DNA from: Megascapheus bottae
Taxonomy: Eukaryota > Chordata > Mammalia > Rodentia > Geomyidae
Assembly: GCA_024803745.1 (NCBI GenBank)
Contig: JANJXV010000006.1
Span: forward strand, 43,563,001-43,627,000
Direction of reading: 5' to 3'
Length of the DNA stretch: 64,000 bases
Below are positions 35,493 through 46,352 of this stretch, in pieces (position 1 is the first letter of the stretch; the number at the start of each line of letters is the position of its first letter). The notes beneath the pieces were generated by a model. It saw only the letters and a program-made list of their open reading frames with translations, made no database searches and was not told the DNA's origin. A program made the position numbers and the translations under genes.

Positions 35493-35692
35493 TATTATTT
35501 ATTTTTTCCAGTCCAAGGGCTTGAAATCAGGGCCTGAGCACTGTCCTTGGGTTTCTCAAGGCTACAGCTCTACCACTTGAGCCACCACACCACTTCCAGC
35601 TTTTTTTCTATGTATGGGGTACCGAGGAATCAAACCCAGGTCTTTGTGCCTGCTAGGCAAGCACTCTACCACTAAGCCAAACTCCCAGCCCC
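35493..35692 (-). mobile_element. IDL-Geo SINE with 19-bp TSD
   Basis: Full minus-strand dimer with AAT/A-rich tail. An exact TSD, agaaatttcctgagagttt, is at 35474-35492 and 35693-35711. The clean TSD points to a recent insertion. Confidence 0.95.
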
Positions 35693-35999
35693 AGAAATTT
35701 CCTGAGAGTTTAAAAAACAAATAGCATCAAAGCCTAGAGAGGGATTTCAGTTTCTTATTCCCTAACTCCCAGATCTCTTGTGTTAACCCAAAGGAACCCA
35801 ATGTACCAGCATATAAATGGTAAGTTTCTGTAAACATATAGAAGTTTATAAATATAAAAATAGATTTGTTTCCTAATACTACCATGCTTCTATATTTCTG
35901 TCATGTGTCCTTATTTATTATATATCTTACATATATAAAATGGCATTCAGTGGCTCATATATTTGTTTTGTTTTTATGTTGTTTGGTTTTTGGTGTGTT

Positions 36000-36770
36000 G
36001 GTGTGTACCCATGCTGGAGCTTGGGAGCTTGAATCCAGGGTCTAGGTGCTGTCCCTGGGCTTTTTTTTTTTTCCAGATTAAAATAAATTTATTATACAAT
36101 ACAAAAAGTAGGCATAATTGGAAAATAAAGGTACATTATTATATATACAAAGCAAATGAAAGAAAGCTAAACAACACAAATGCTTTGATTCAAAAACTAA
36201 GAGAAAAAGCACAACAATAAAATAAATGTTAACGGTGCCAAAAAGAAAAGAAATAGACAAAGAAAAAACAACCACTGTCTTGTAAATAGATACTTGAATA
36301 TCAAGAATCAGTAGTGGCATGAAATATTAAATCCAATAATACTGGGTACTTTTCAAAGAACTTTTTGAAAAGTATAAAGAATACTGAAGGAAATAAAATG
36401 TCTTTACAACTGGCAAAGCTTTTCTTTTCTTCCTTTCCTTTCTCTTTAAGTTTGCAGGCCTATTCACAATATTCTTCTTCTTCCACTTTTACTTTCTGTA
36501 TTTCTAGATGCTTCCTCTTAATAATCTTCTAGGTAACCCACTTCATTTCTAAGTGTGTATTTATCTAGTGCCAGCACAAAAAAGAGTGGCTGGGCTTCTT
36601 TTGTTCAAGGCTAGCACTCTCCCACTTGAGCCACAGCTCCATTTCTGGCTTTTTGATAATTTATTAAAAGAAGTGTGACAAGACTTTGCTGCTGGACCAG
36701 ATCCTCAGATCTGTTTCCTGAGAAGCTAGGATTATAGGTGTGAGCCACTGGACCCAGCTTGGCTCATGAC
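36000..36770 (-). mobile_element. B1-Geo SINE split by a retrocopy
   Basis: The Geo tail part (36000-36062) and the rest of the SINE (36590-36770, from ttcttttgttcaaggctag to gtgagccactggacccag) fit together when the intervening 527 bases are ignored. The SINE is therefore older than the insert. Confidence 0.85.
36063..36589 (-). pseudogene. 3' fragment of an mRNA retrocopy, source unknown
   Basis: On the minus strand the insert ends in an AATAAA signal (plus-strand 36088-36093), about 15 bases of 3' UTR and poly(A) (the T run at 36061-36072). The direct repeat ctgggctt occurs at 36055-36062 and 36590-36597. These are marks of LINE-mediated mRNA retrotransposition. Most of the body looks like AT-rich 3' UTR. 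Near the 5' end a short open stretch ends at a stop and could be the last codons of the source gene, but I do not recognise it. An unclassified non-LTR element is the alternative, though I see no second copy in this window. Confidence 0.7.
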
Positions 36771-36799
36771 TTTGGAAATAGCAGATGATTGCGGAGCCT

Positions 36800-36804
<5 letters not shown>

Positions 36805-36851
<47 letters not shown>
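36805..36851 (+). repeat. (CA)n microsatellite
   Basis: Uninterrupted CA array just downstream of the split SINE. Confidence 0.97.
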
Positions 36852-36855
<4 letters not shown>

Positions 36856-36859
36856 TCGT

Positions 36860-37315
36860 ATAGCTTTTTGTGCACCTCCTGCCCCACATCCTATGATATG
36901 AAACAGGCCCACAGCAACTTTCCAAGGCTGCTAGTGCACTCCCTTCCATATGATGGTCCCCAACTCACAGTGACCTGCAATGTACGAAAGAAATATGCTA
37001 CATACTCAACGAACAGAGTTGGTGGTTTTGTTTTCTGAAGTCAGAGGATGAGATGTGGGAGGGAGGTGCTGAAGCACAGGGACTGAATGAGGGCGGATAT
37101 CAGAAAAGCAGAACATAGGAAGTCTTAGGGGGAGGGAAAAAAATCGCTAAAAACGAAGATAAGGCTGCTGCTGAGGAAAACTACTCCAGCTAAAAAGGAA
37201 AAGGTGCTCTTTGCCAAGAAAAATGTGCTAATCATATGCAGCTAAAAGAGATAGCTAAAGAAACATTGTAAGACTTTTGTCTTTAGCTCTTTGATTCATC
37301 GTGTGCAAGGAACCC
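36860..37315. other. Unassigned sequence
   Basis: No gene or repeat recognised. Confidence 0.4.
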
Positions 37316-37329
37316 TTAAACATGAAGAG

Positions 37330-37525
37330 TGGGCCAGGAGTTTGGCCTAGTGGTAGATTGCTTGCTTAGCATGCACCAAGACCCGGGTTCGATTCCTCAT
37401 TACCACATATATAGAAAAGCCAGAAATGGTACTGTGGCTCAGTGGTAGAGCACTAGACTTGAGGAAAGCCCAAGGACAGTGCTCAGGCCCTGAGTTTAGT
37501 CCCCAGGAATGGCAAAAATAGAACA
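37330..37525 (+). mobile_element. IDL-Geo SINE with 12-bp TSD
   Basis: A complete dimer beginning gggccaggagtttggcctag. The left B box gggttcgattcc is intact. TSD aaacatgaagag is exact at 37318-37329 and 37526-37537. Confidence 0.94.
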
Positions 37526-37539
37526 AAACATGAAGAGCT

Positions 37540-37875
37540 GCCAAAGGATTAAATGGCCATCCAGAACTTCCTGTTTGAGCATCTCTTCTCTAAATGTGAA
37601 CTTCCTTTTAGTGCACCAATGAAACCTCATTGCTTCAATGAGATTGCAAGGCTCTTGAAGCACAGTAAATATTCTTGTGGAATTACGATTTCCAAAACAG
37701 TTAATAGTAAAAGATAGCACTTGCTATGTGGTAGGCTTTCTTGAGATATATACACATTAATTATGTTAATTCATTCTGTCTCTTTTCCTCCTCCTTCTCC
37801 TCCTCTTCTTGTCCCTCACCCCCGTCTCTTTCTTCTTTTCTCTCCTCTTTCTTTCCTCTCCTCTCTCTCTTTCTT
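37540..37875. other. Unassigned, ending in pyrimidine tract
   Basis: No gene. Bases 37778-37875 are mostly C and T (a CTCC/TTTC tract) and lead into an antisense SINE, consistent with a grown A-rich tail. Confidence 0.5.
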
Positions 37876-37877
37876 TT

Positions 37878-38075
37878 ACTAGTACACAGGCTTAAAATCA
37901 GTGTTTTGCCATTTACTCAACTGGCAATCTACTACTTGAGTCATGCTGTCAGCCTGACATTCTTTTGCTAGACGATTTGAGAAATCGTCTCACAGACTCT
38001 TCTGCCCAGGCTAGCTTCAAACTTCAATCTCAGCCTCTCATGAATTACAGTCATGAACCACACCAATACCTGGCA
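37878..38075 (-). mobile_element. B1-dID SINE, degraded
   Basis: Minus-strand head (ccaggtattggtgtggttca, gactgtaattcatg), linker and a damaged ID part (catgactcaagtagtagatt). Confidence 0.65.
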
Positions 38076-38167
38076 ACACTAATGAAATATAACAGCTCTT
38101 AAAAATAGATCAAATTATTATTCTCATTTAGAAATGAGAAAGCCAGTATAAACAGGTTTAAAAATGA

Positions 38168-38414
38168 AGCAGGGCACTGGAGGTTCACACTTGTAATCTT
38201 AGCTACCTACTCAGGAGGCTGAGATCTGAGGCTCATGCTTCAAAGCCAGTCTGGGTACAAAAGGACCTGAGACTCGTCTCCAATTAACCACTAGAAAACT
38301 GGAAGTGACACTGTGGCTCAAGGGATAGAGCAGTAGCCTTGAGCTAAAGAGCTCAGGGCCAGCGCCCAGGCCCACAGTTCAAGTCCCACAACTGACCAAA
38401 AAAAAAAAAAAAAA
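38168..38414 (+). mobile_element. B1-Geo SINE, first of tandem pair
   Basis: Complete element with poly(A). TSD ggtttaaaaatga is exact at 38155-38167 and 38415-38427. The right TSD overlaps the target used by the next SINE. Confidence 0.93.
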
Positions 38415-38435
38415 GGTTTAAAAATGAGCTTAAGG

Positions 38436-38643
38436 AGCTCACACCTGTAATCTTAGCTATGCAGGAGGCTGAGATCTAAGGATCAAAGTTCAAAGCCGGC
38501 CCCCGCACAAAAGGACCTGAGACTCTTATCTCCAATTAACATCTAGAAAATGGGAAGTGGGGCTTGACTCAAGGATAGGGTGGTAGCCTTGAGCTGAAGA
38601 GCTCAGGGACCGTGCCCAGGCTGAGTTCAAGCCCATGACCCAC

Positions 38644-38682
<39 letters not shown>
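38436..38682 (+). mobile_element. B1-Geo SINE with (AAT)n tail, second of pair
   Basis: Complete element whose tail is an AAT array (38644-38684). TSD aatgagcttaagg is exact at 38423-38435 and 38683-38695. Confidence 0.93.
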
Positions 38683-38688
<6 letters not shown>

Positions 38689-38764
38689 CTTAAGGTCACT
38701 CGGCTGTTATACAGTGAAGCCAGGATTCCAGTGCAGCTTGGCCAGGGTTTGTACTATTCACCAC

Positions 38765-39210
38765 TATCTTGAAGCGTCTCTCCGTGATTCTAACTAGTGA
38801 ATAAGATATATGGAAGTTACCTGAGATGCCCTGGTGTATCACTCTGATGTTGATTCAGTAAACGCAAGTATGCTAAGATGCTTTACAAAGGCATAGAAAT
38901 GCCTATAAGTACCCTAGATCAAAACCTGTTGTGATATTAAAAACCAGCCTAACTTCTAGGATGAAGAACCCACAGCTGTCACTTGCACTGTCAGTGGCAG
39001 CAAGGGACACTCATGGACCACCCAGTTCAACTACATAATCCTTTTCAGTGGATTTAAATCATTCCTTGGGTATGGTTTTGTAGTCAGTGACAGACTTTAC
39101 CCAGCTCTTCAAAACCATTGGCTGCATTTAATTCACACATCAATAGCACTGTCCAGTTTCCTTTAAGTTTGACAAAAACAAGGGGCAAGATAAGATAATT
39201 GTATTATGTA
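38765..39210. other. Unassigned sequence
   Basis: No gene or clear repeat. A short TG-rich run lies just before the next SINE. Confidence 0.4.
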
Positions 39211-39214
39211 TATG

Positions 39215-39460
39215 TGTGTGTGTGCGGGCACGTACACCAGTACTGGGGCTTGAACTTGGGGCTTAAGCATCACTGTCCCTTAGCTTTTTCACTCAAGGTT
39301 GATGTTATGCCACTTGAACTACAGCCCTATTTCCAACATTTTGGAGGTTAATTAGGGGTAAGTGTCTCTTAGACTTTCCTGCCTAGGCTAGCTTGAACCA
39401 AGATCCTCAAATCTCAGCCTCCTGAGTAACTAGGTTTACAAGCCTGAGCCACCTGGCTCA
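39215..39460 (-). mobile_element. B1-Geo composite SINE
   Basis: Minus-strand head (gtggctcaggcttgtaaacc), linker and Geo module. Moderately diverged. Confidence 0.82.
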
Positions 39461-39464
39461 TTAT

Positions 39465-40740
39465 ACAATTTAGTATAACTCATATTCAAAATAAAGTAAT
39501 AAAATCATTACTTCACATACATTAGAATAAATCAGCAATCCGCTAGTAGAATATACATTGGCTTAAGAACTTTGAGAAATGTATTGACGATATCTATTAC
39601 GGTTAAAAAACAACAACCATACATTTAGTACATTTTTCTGTAATGCTTGTATGCTCTGAGTCTTTTTTTCTGTTGCTATATCCAATTGCTTTCATTAATA
39701 ATACTACCCAAAGGAAAAAAGAAAAAATTTAAATATTTCTTAAGCTTATACCTCAGGTATAGACATGACTATTATGCCATTCTCCACTTTTCAGCATTTC
39801 ATAGGTTTGCATAACCAGTCATGTGCATGGTAACCATAACTCTTCTAGGGCAATGTTAAAACAGAAGACCATTACAGTTTAGTAAAATTTTAGAAAAAAA
39901 ATCACAATGAAAGGATATTCCTGCCCTTAGACAAGTGCAAAGGCTGTCTCTGTGCACATGACAACCTTCAACAAAATCAGATAAAAACACAAGCAGATTC
40001 AAAATCAAGAAGGCCATCAGTAAGCGCCTATCTTCTTGGTCAAGACAACCCACTGGAATGCTAATCGTTTCCTCAGGGCAGTGCTGACATTGACTGACAC
40101 ACGTGAAGGCAACTAATAACTTTTCAGAGCAGAGATCCCTATCTCTCTATTCCTTTTATTCAAGTGGAAACAGTCAAATAAAAAATAAAACATAAGACTT
40201 CCAGGAACTACCCTACAAAAGTACAGATTCATCTGAGTTCCAGGCAAGGTTAGCTGTGTGCTTGTGTCTTACTTCCATATACTGGCCATTCTGATGACAG
40301 GGCTTTGGTCTCCTCTGCACCCCATGCAGACAAGAAGGTGGCTTGCCTTTCAGCCTACAGCACCTTCTCTGCTCCCCTGCAAGATCTTCAAGATCAGCCA
40401 CAGCCATGGCAGGAACTCAGTGGACAGGGTTCCTTTCTAATATATACATTATTTATTGTCCACTTCTGCCCCAGGCATTCTCCAAAGACCTGAGTCCACC
40501 AGGTCCAGAGTGAAGCTCTGACTCCTCTGGGGCAGACATCACGGGGGGGGGGGAACAAGAGCCAGATATGAATAAGTTCTTTGGCTTCCTTAACATAGTC
40601 TCAGAAATGTTCTCTAGTATGTCTCAGGAAGTGGACAGTGGAAAGGCATGCCTGCTGTTCCCTAAAGTGACTGAGATTGGCTCTCCTTCAACCTTCTCTC
40701 CCATTTTTCCTGCTGTCTCACCGCCAAGTTCATTACTGCT
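39465..40740. other. Unassigned sequence
   Basis: About 1.3 kb. Overlapping plus and minus frames at 40213-40493 show no motif I know. No repeat recognised. Confidence 0.4.
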
Positions 40741-40763
40741 TCTTCAGAATGCTCCCTTCCCAA

Positions 40764-40912
40764 GGGAAGAAAACAAGATGAGGGGTGAAGGGGGGGAGGG
40801 AAATGGGGATCAAGACATGAGCAAGGGTATAATGTATGTGAAGTAATGCACCTTCTATCTGGTGAATATAATGTAACCCTTCTATTAATTACAATAAAAA
40901 TATATGAAAAAA
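40764..40912 (+). mobile_element. 5'-truncated L1 3' end with 18-bp TSD
   Basis: An exact TSD, agaatgctcccttcccaa, is at 40746-40763 and 40913-40930. The 149-base insert starts in the G-rich tract (aggggtgaaggggggg), continues with tgcaccttctatctggtgaa and ttacaataaaaatatatg, and ends in A. It is the best-oriented reference for this L1 family's 3' end in the window. Confidence 0.92.
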
Positions 40913-41113
40913 AGAATGCTCCCTTCCCAACCTGCAGGCCCCAAAAATCTTCAGCTCCATTTCTGCTTGCTGAACTCACATGAAGAGAATGAGCACTAAC
41001 TCACTGAAAAATACATAAGTGCCAAACAACATGTGTAACTCTGACATGAAAACAGTGAGGACAAAGTCCTGACTATTGAGGATCTTACTGTCTAGGAAGG
41101 GCAAATTCACACA

Positions 41114-41114
<1 letters not shown>

Positions 41115-41187
<73 letters not shown>
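41115..41187 (+). repeat. (CA)n microsatellite, interrupted once
   Basis: The longest CA array in the window, with a single CAGA interruption near 41149. Confidence 0.98.
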
Positions 41188-41189
<2 letters not shown>

Positions 41190-41319
41190 GACATCAGCTG
41201 CTTCAGGGCATGATATAAAAAAGACAACAAAACTTCTCTTGACATTTATCAAAACAAACTCCAGGAAATGGAAAACATTTGTTGTTGTTGTATTGGTGGT
41301 GTTTGGTTTTGCTTAGTTT

Positions 41320-41568
41320 TTTCTTTTGGGAGGAGTAAAGGAGGGGTATAGAAAGGGAAGGAGGGTGAACAAATGCAATCATGCTATTCAGTACACACCA
41401 TGTGGAAAGTGACTTACACGTAACTTGTGGGTAAGGATGGGAGAGGGAAACTGGGGGGAAGGAAGAGACATGGTGACATAGTCCCAAAAAGGAAATGAAC
41501 TCATCACCTTAATTATGAAATGGCAACCCCCACTGTACTATATCTTACTAATAACAATAAAATTATTT
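41320..41568 (+). mobile_element. L1 3' UTR fragment, second subtype
   Basis: A G-rich purine stretch (gggaggagtaaaggaggggt, then ggaaactggggggaaggaag) is followed by ccccactgtactatatctta and ends in acaataaaattattttt. This is the layout of a mammalian L1 3' UTR but differs from the 40.8 kb copy. No TSD resolved. Confidence 0.6.
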
Positions 41569-41574
41569 TTCCAC

Positions 41575-42320
41575 ACTTCTAATTTCATGACATAAGTGGT
41601 TTTTTACTGTCAGCAGGAGTTTCACATCATTTCTGTGCTTTGCTTCTTTGTTGTTGACTTGTGTATATTGCATTTTCCAAAAAAGGGCTAAACATTTGTT
41701 CTTACTGGAAAAAAAATGATACAACATAATGAAGGAGTGGATAGCTTTCGCTTACAGGCCATAACCTGTCCCCTGTCCAACTATGGTAAGCAGTACTTTA
41801 CATAGAAAGCTCCTATCCATTTTTATAGCCTCCTTCCCTCACACAGGGATTTGGTAGCTCACTGCTAAGAACTAGACATGATGAGGTAATGTGTTTCAGA
41901 TTACACTTAGAAAAGATTAAGATTTTAGTCAATCTGATCTGGTCCTGCTATGAGCTGACCTCTACAGAGGCCAATGTAACAAGCAGAAGGTTGCCATTAG
42001 TCAAAACTCAAGACAGAACCTGAGGTCTTCAGTCCAGCATCTTGCTAGACTGAACCTGGCCAACAAACACTCAAGGATGCTTGTCATAAGATCCTCTTCT
42101 ACCCAGCCTGATGATGACCTCCGTAGCCAGTTGTGTGGATAGTATCCTGATGCGTCTATACACTAGATCACTAGCTAAGCTACAGCTAGATTTCTCACAA
42201 AAAAAACCCAGCACAATAGATGGCTGCTGTTTGCAGCAACTCCATTTTCAGATCATTTGTTACACAACTAAAGAAAACCAGTAAACACACTAAGCACTAG
42301 TTTAAAAAAAATCACCAGTA
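41575..42320. other. Unassigned sequence
   Basis: No gene or clear repeat in about 750 bases. Confidence 0.4.
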
Positions 42321-42321
42321 T

Positions 42322-42563
42322 TAAGCTTGGCACAGTGGCCCATGCCTGTAATCCTAGCTACTCAGGAGGCTGAGATCTGAGGATTAGAGTTCAAAGCCAG
42401 CCAGGCACTAAAAAGTCTGTGAGACTCTTATCTCCAATTAATCACCAGAAAATCTGAAATTGTGCTGGGGCTCAAGGGGTAGGGCAGTACCCTTGAGCTG
42501 AAGAGCTCAAGGATAATACCCAGGCCCAGAGTTCCAGTCCCACAACCAACCAAAAAAAAAAAA
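42322..42563 (+). mobile_element. B1-Geo composite SINE
   Basis: Complete head, linker (gactcttatctccaattaat), Geo module (ctggggctcaaggggtaggg, gagctgaagagctcaaggat) and poly(A). Confidence 0.9.
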
Positions 42564-42564
42564 A

Positions 42565-43505
42565 TCAGCGTTGATACAGTCTATACAAAGGATCTCATAC
42601 CTCTTTTTCATTCTTTCATAAACTCATTCAATAAGATCCTACTCTATGCCACACAGTGTAGACACAGATAACAGCATTTCTGCCTTTGTGGAAAAGACAA
42701 GTTTGCCAAATTGCTGGCAAATGTATTCATGCAACTTCACTGACTTTAAATTATAACTTACATTGCAATGTTGGGATATACTATAAATATCTAATTTAGA
42801 TATTTATTATTGATACTGTGTAACTTATTAAATGCATCAAGGTATTTTTTTTGTTATTTTAACCTAGATTAGTTTGAACACAAAATACTTCAAAGTTTAT
42901 TTCATCTGTTCAAGGCGTAAGTTATAAAAGAATTCTAATTTTCTTCTCTACCAAAAACCCTTACAGGAATTAGATCTTTTCCTTCCATTCATTCAACAAA
43001 TTATTCCCACAGACAAAAAAGAAAACAAAACAAACAAAAAAAATGTCGGAAGTGATAAATTAGAAAGTTATGTCCAAACATTCTGTTATGTTTTCCAAAT
43101 CAACTCCTTGGTCTACATTCTCCTCTTTATGATGAGGCTGGGTAACCTCTATCTAAACTCAGGATAAACAGTGAGGCATGTCTGCAGGACTCTGCTGTGG
43201 CTCTCACACTTCATGACTTTTCCTTCTCTCAGGGTATTGACAAGAAGAGAAAACTGTAAAATGTTTATGTAAGATATTTTATTGGTTCAATTTATTTATT
43301 TTAAAGTCTACAATCATTTTTTCCTACAGTGTTCTGAGCAGCCTTGGGAAAACTTAAGAAATGTATCCACTTAGGAATAAGAGAAAATGAAAGATAAGGG
43401 GAAAAGATATTTCAGTGAAAAAAAAATGTAGACACCTTCCCATACACAGACTTAGGACTAGAGTAGTTAAACTTACCCTAGACAGTCTAAGAATGATAAC
43501 TAAAT
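42565..43505. other. Unassigned sequence
   Basis: AT-rich, with no exon. A MIR/L2-like phrase (cattcaataagatcctactc) lies near 42625. A-rich run near 43015-43040. Confidence 0.4.
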
Positions 43506-43518
43506 TATACGCTTTTTA

Positions 43519-43723
43519 TTTTATTTTATTTTTTTGCCAGTCCTGGGCTTGAGCTCAGGGCCTGAGCGCTGTCCTTGGACTTTCTTAAGGCTAGAGCTCT
43601 ACCACTTGAGCCTCAGCACCACTTCCGGCTTTTTTCTGTGTATGTGGTACCAAGGAATCGAACCCGGGTCTTCATGCATGCTAGGCAAGCACTTTAACCA
43701 CTAGGCCAAACTCCTGGCCCCAC
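43519..43723 (-). mobile_element. IDL-Geo SINE with TSD
   Basis: Full minus-strand dimer with a well-kept left B box (gggttcgattcc in sense). TSD tata(c/a)gcttttta with one mismatch at 43506-43518 and 43724-43736. Confidence 0.93.
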
Positions 43724-43904
43724 TATAAGCTTTTTAAAGATGCTTTCATTGTCTTAGAATCGAATACTATAACCATAATCAAGCAGATAAAATCACATAG
43801 AAAAATAAAAACAGTTCTCCAGCAATCATGTTGCAGACATGGAATACAGACACCACAATGTGAAGGCTGGGATCACAAAAGGCCTTCAGACCCATTCATT
43901 TACT

Positions 43905-44035
43905 CATACTGTAGGTAGGCCTGTCTATTTGTCTGTCCATTATCCAGGCTGACCCTGAAACTCAGGGCTCAAAATGTTCTCCTACCCCACAGTCTTCACT
44001 TGCTGGGAATTGTGATATGTACCACAGTACCTGAG
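43905..44035 (-). mobile_element. B1-type monomer
   Basis: Antisense B1: tatccaggctgaccctgaaa, then cttgctgggaattgtgatat. An old unpaired monomer. Confidence 0.6.
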
Positions 44036-44130
44036 CTATGTTTATTAATCATCTTCCTCTTAGTCTACCTTTGACCTTCAACCATGGGAATCCCTATTAC
44101 TCCTCCTTGTTAAGAAGAGTATCTCACTCA

Positions 44131-44620
44131 GCCAGACACCAGAGGTTCACACCAGTAATCCTAGCTACTCAGGAGGCTGAGATTTGAGGATCATGATTTA
44201 AAGCCAGCCTGGGCAGAAAAGTTCATAAGACTCTTATTCCAATGAAGTACTCAGAAAAAACAGGAAGTGAGCCAGATGCAATGCCTATAATTCTAGCTAC
44301 TCAAGAGGCTGAGATCTAAGGATCTCAGTTCAAAGCCAGCCCAGGCACTAAAAAGTGGGTGAGACTCTTATCTCTAATTAAGCACCAGAAAACCAGAAGT
44401 GGTACAGTGGCTTAAGGGGCAGGGTGGTAGCCTTGAAATGAAGAGCTCAGGGGCAGTACCCAGGCCCAGAGTTCAAGCTCCACAACTGACAAAAGAAGAA
44501 AAAAAAGAAAAAAGAAATAACAGGAAATGGCATTGTGACTCAAGTTAGAACATGAGCCTTGAGCACAAAGAGGTTCAGCGACAGTGCCCAGGCCCCAGGA
44601 TTGGAGGGGGAATGTTCAAG
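44131..44620 (+). mobile_element. Outer B1-Geo SINE interrupted by another
   Basis: The head and linker (44131-44269) and the Geo part (44519-44620, gacagtgcccaggccccagg) belong to one element, separated by the inner copy. Confidence 0.85.
44270..44518 (+). mobile_element. Inner B1-Geo SINE nested in a B1-Geo SINE
   Basis: Complete element with A-rich tail, inserted at the joint of the outer copy. TSD aacaggaa(g/a)tg at 44259-44269 and 44519-44529. Confidence 0.88.
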
Positions 44621-44702
44621 CCACAGAATCAGAGGGAGAGGAATGCCAGGGAAGAGTATCATATCCATGCTTGTTTTCCATTTTTGGATGGGAAGATGCT
44701 AT

Positions 44703-44705
<3 letters not shown>

Positions 44706-44758
<53 letters not shown>
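44706..44758 (+). repeat. (CA)n microsatellite
   Basis: Uninterrupted array that creates spurious Thr-His frames in all three plus-strand phases. Confidence 0.98.
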
Positions 44759-44760
<2 letters not shown>

Positions 44761-44874
44761 TCTGTGTACTCTCTTCTTTCTTCACTCACCCAAAAGAATT
44801 CTACTTAGAGGGGAAAGATTGTTTACAATTTACAAGGGTACCCTTTGATTACTGACATATCTTTACAACATGCT

Positions 44875-45085
44875 TGTGGGGGGCACGTATGTGTGCACTC
44901 AGCCTGTCACACTTTGCTTAGCTTTTTCATTCAAGACTGGTGTTCTATGAGCTGAGCCACAAATGCACTTCCAGTATTTTGCTGATTAATTTTTCACAAA
45001 CTTTCTCAACCTTACTTTGAATCACAACTCTTCAATCTCAATCTCCTGAGTAGCTAGAACTACAACTATGTAGTCCTACAGCGAG
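44875..45085 (-). mobile_element. B1-Geo SINE, degraded
   Basis: Antisense order is kept: Geo (tttttcattcaagactggtg, gagctgagccaca), linker, B1 head (cctgagtagctagaactaca). Many substitutions. Confidence 0.6.
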
Positions 45086-45304
45086 CACAACTTTTGTTCT
45101 TAATAGACACCACTGACCTTTACAAACTAGCACTGCAATTCTATTCTCTAAGCAAAAATGTATCTGCATTATGAATCTGATGGGGGGGATTATAATCCAA
45201 GCTTTACTCCAAAAACACTGTGAAGTAAGGATCAGACTAGGATATAGCTAATAAATTGTGAAATCCAAGTGATTGCAGACACATCCCATAATGTCAAAGT
45301 AATG

Positions 45305-45420
45305 TACTGGTTAAACTCTGACTCTTAGTTTCTCTTCCATAAAATGAGATAATATCTAGTCAGGTTATTCGGAGGATTACAGTCAATATTTGTGGTATGT
45401 AGCATTTCATAGACATCCAT
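45305..45420 (+). mobile_element. MIR SINE fragment
   Basis: Sense MIR: gtttctcttccataaaatga, gataatatctagtcaggtta, ggaggattacagtcaatatt. Confidence 0.7.
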
Positions 45421-45424
45421 TACA

Positions 45425-46160
45425 TTGTATTTTCAAAATATGTTATCTACTGAGCTCAGAACTAGATTTTGTAATGGAAATTATTATTCATTGAAAATAA
45501 AGGAGGCATAACTACTGTCAGAAACTTCTCTGACTTGCATAAGGGGATCAAAGTGAGCAAACCTCCAGAATCTGTCTATCTCTAAAACAAATATCACAAT
45601 GAAATTAGGCACTGCAAAGCCAGTCTGAAAGTAGTCAGATGAAAGATAGAAACTATTCTCAAAAAGAGTTATTCCACAATTAGCTACTGCTTATCTTCAG
45701 AAGGAAATCTGCTCCCAGGAAACCCGGATGCACAAAGGGACTTGGAACATACCATAATAATCCTGTGATATGTGGCCCTAATAAAAAATAAAAGAGATTT
45801 GGCCATGTAGCACAGGTTTTTAAAACATTAAGGAAATGGAGAGTCGGAAGAGTCATTTCCCAAGGAATATAAGAGCCAGCAGGCTGGAACAGTACCTTAC
45901 ACGAATTAAGCTGTCCTGGAAGAGCCACAGCCAGCCAGGGAGAGAATCATGGGAAGAGCCACAGCTAGCTCGGGAGAGAATCATGGGAAGATACTCGCCA
46001 CCATCCTCGTTGCCCTTGCTCTGGATATTAAATTTCCTATAACAAAGTTGGTAACTAAGGCAGCCCAATCTATTAAAACTGTTGCTTCTGCTCATCCTCC
46101 TATTAACCCAAAGCTTTGCAACTGTTTGATGCCTCTTTGCTGAGCCTTTGCATAGAGGGA
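45425..46160. other. Unassigned sequence with a short tandem duplication
   Basis: No gene. Around 45870-46140 the text (aatataagag, attaaattt) superficially suggests a promoter or LTR, but no ends were found. Confidence 0.4.
45921..45988 (+). repeat. 34-base tandem duplication
   Basis: Units 45921-45954 and 45955-45988 both read agagccacag...gagagaatcatggga, with three mismatches in the middle. Confidence 0.9.
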
Positions 46161-46161
46161 T

Positions 46162-46243
<82 letters not shown>

Positions 46244-46318
46244 AAGAAAGAGAGAAAGAGAGAAAGAAAGAGAGAGAGAAAGAGAGAAAGAGAGAAAGAG
46301 AGAAAGAGAGAAAGAGAG

Positions 46319-46352
<34 letters not shown>

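Larger units (their letters stand above)
38110..38760 (-). mobile_element. MIR SINE split by two B1-Geo insertions
   Basis: Antisense MIR text (ttattctcatttagaaatga, gaaagccagtataaacaggt) stops at 38167 and resumes at 38683 (agcttaaggtcactcggctg, gtgaagccaggattccagtg). Joining across the two SINEs restores the MIR order. Confidence 0.8.

Noticed and set aside
36078..36320. 80-codon hydrophobic minus-strand frame
   Set aside because: It lies in the 3' UTR-like part of the mRNA retrocopy, near the poly(A) signal, and is AT-rich by composition.
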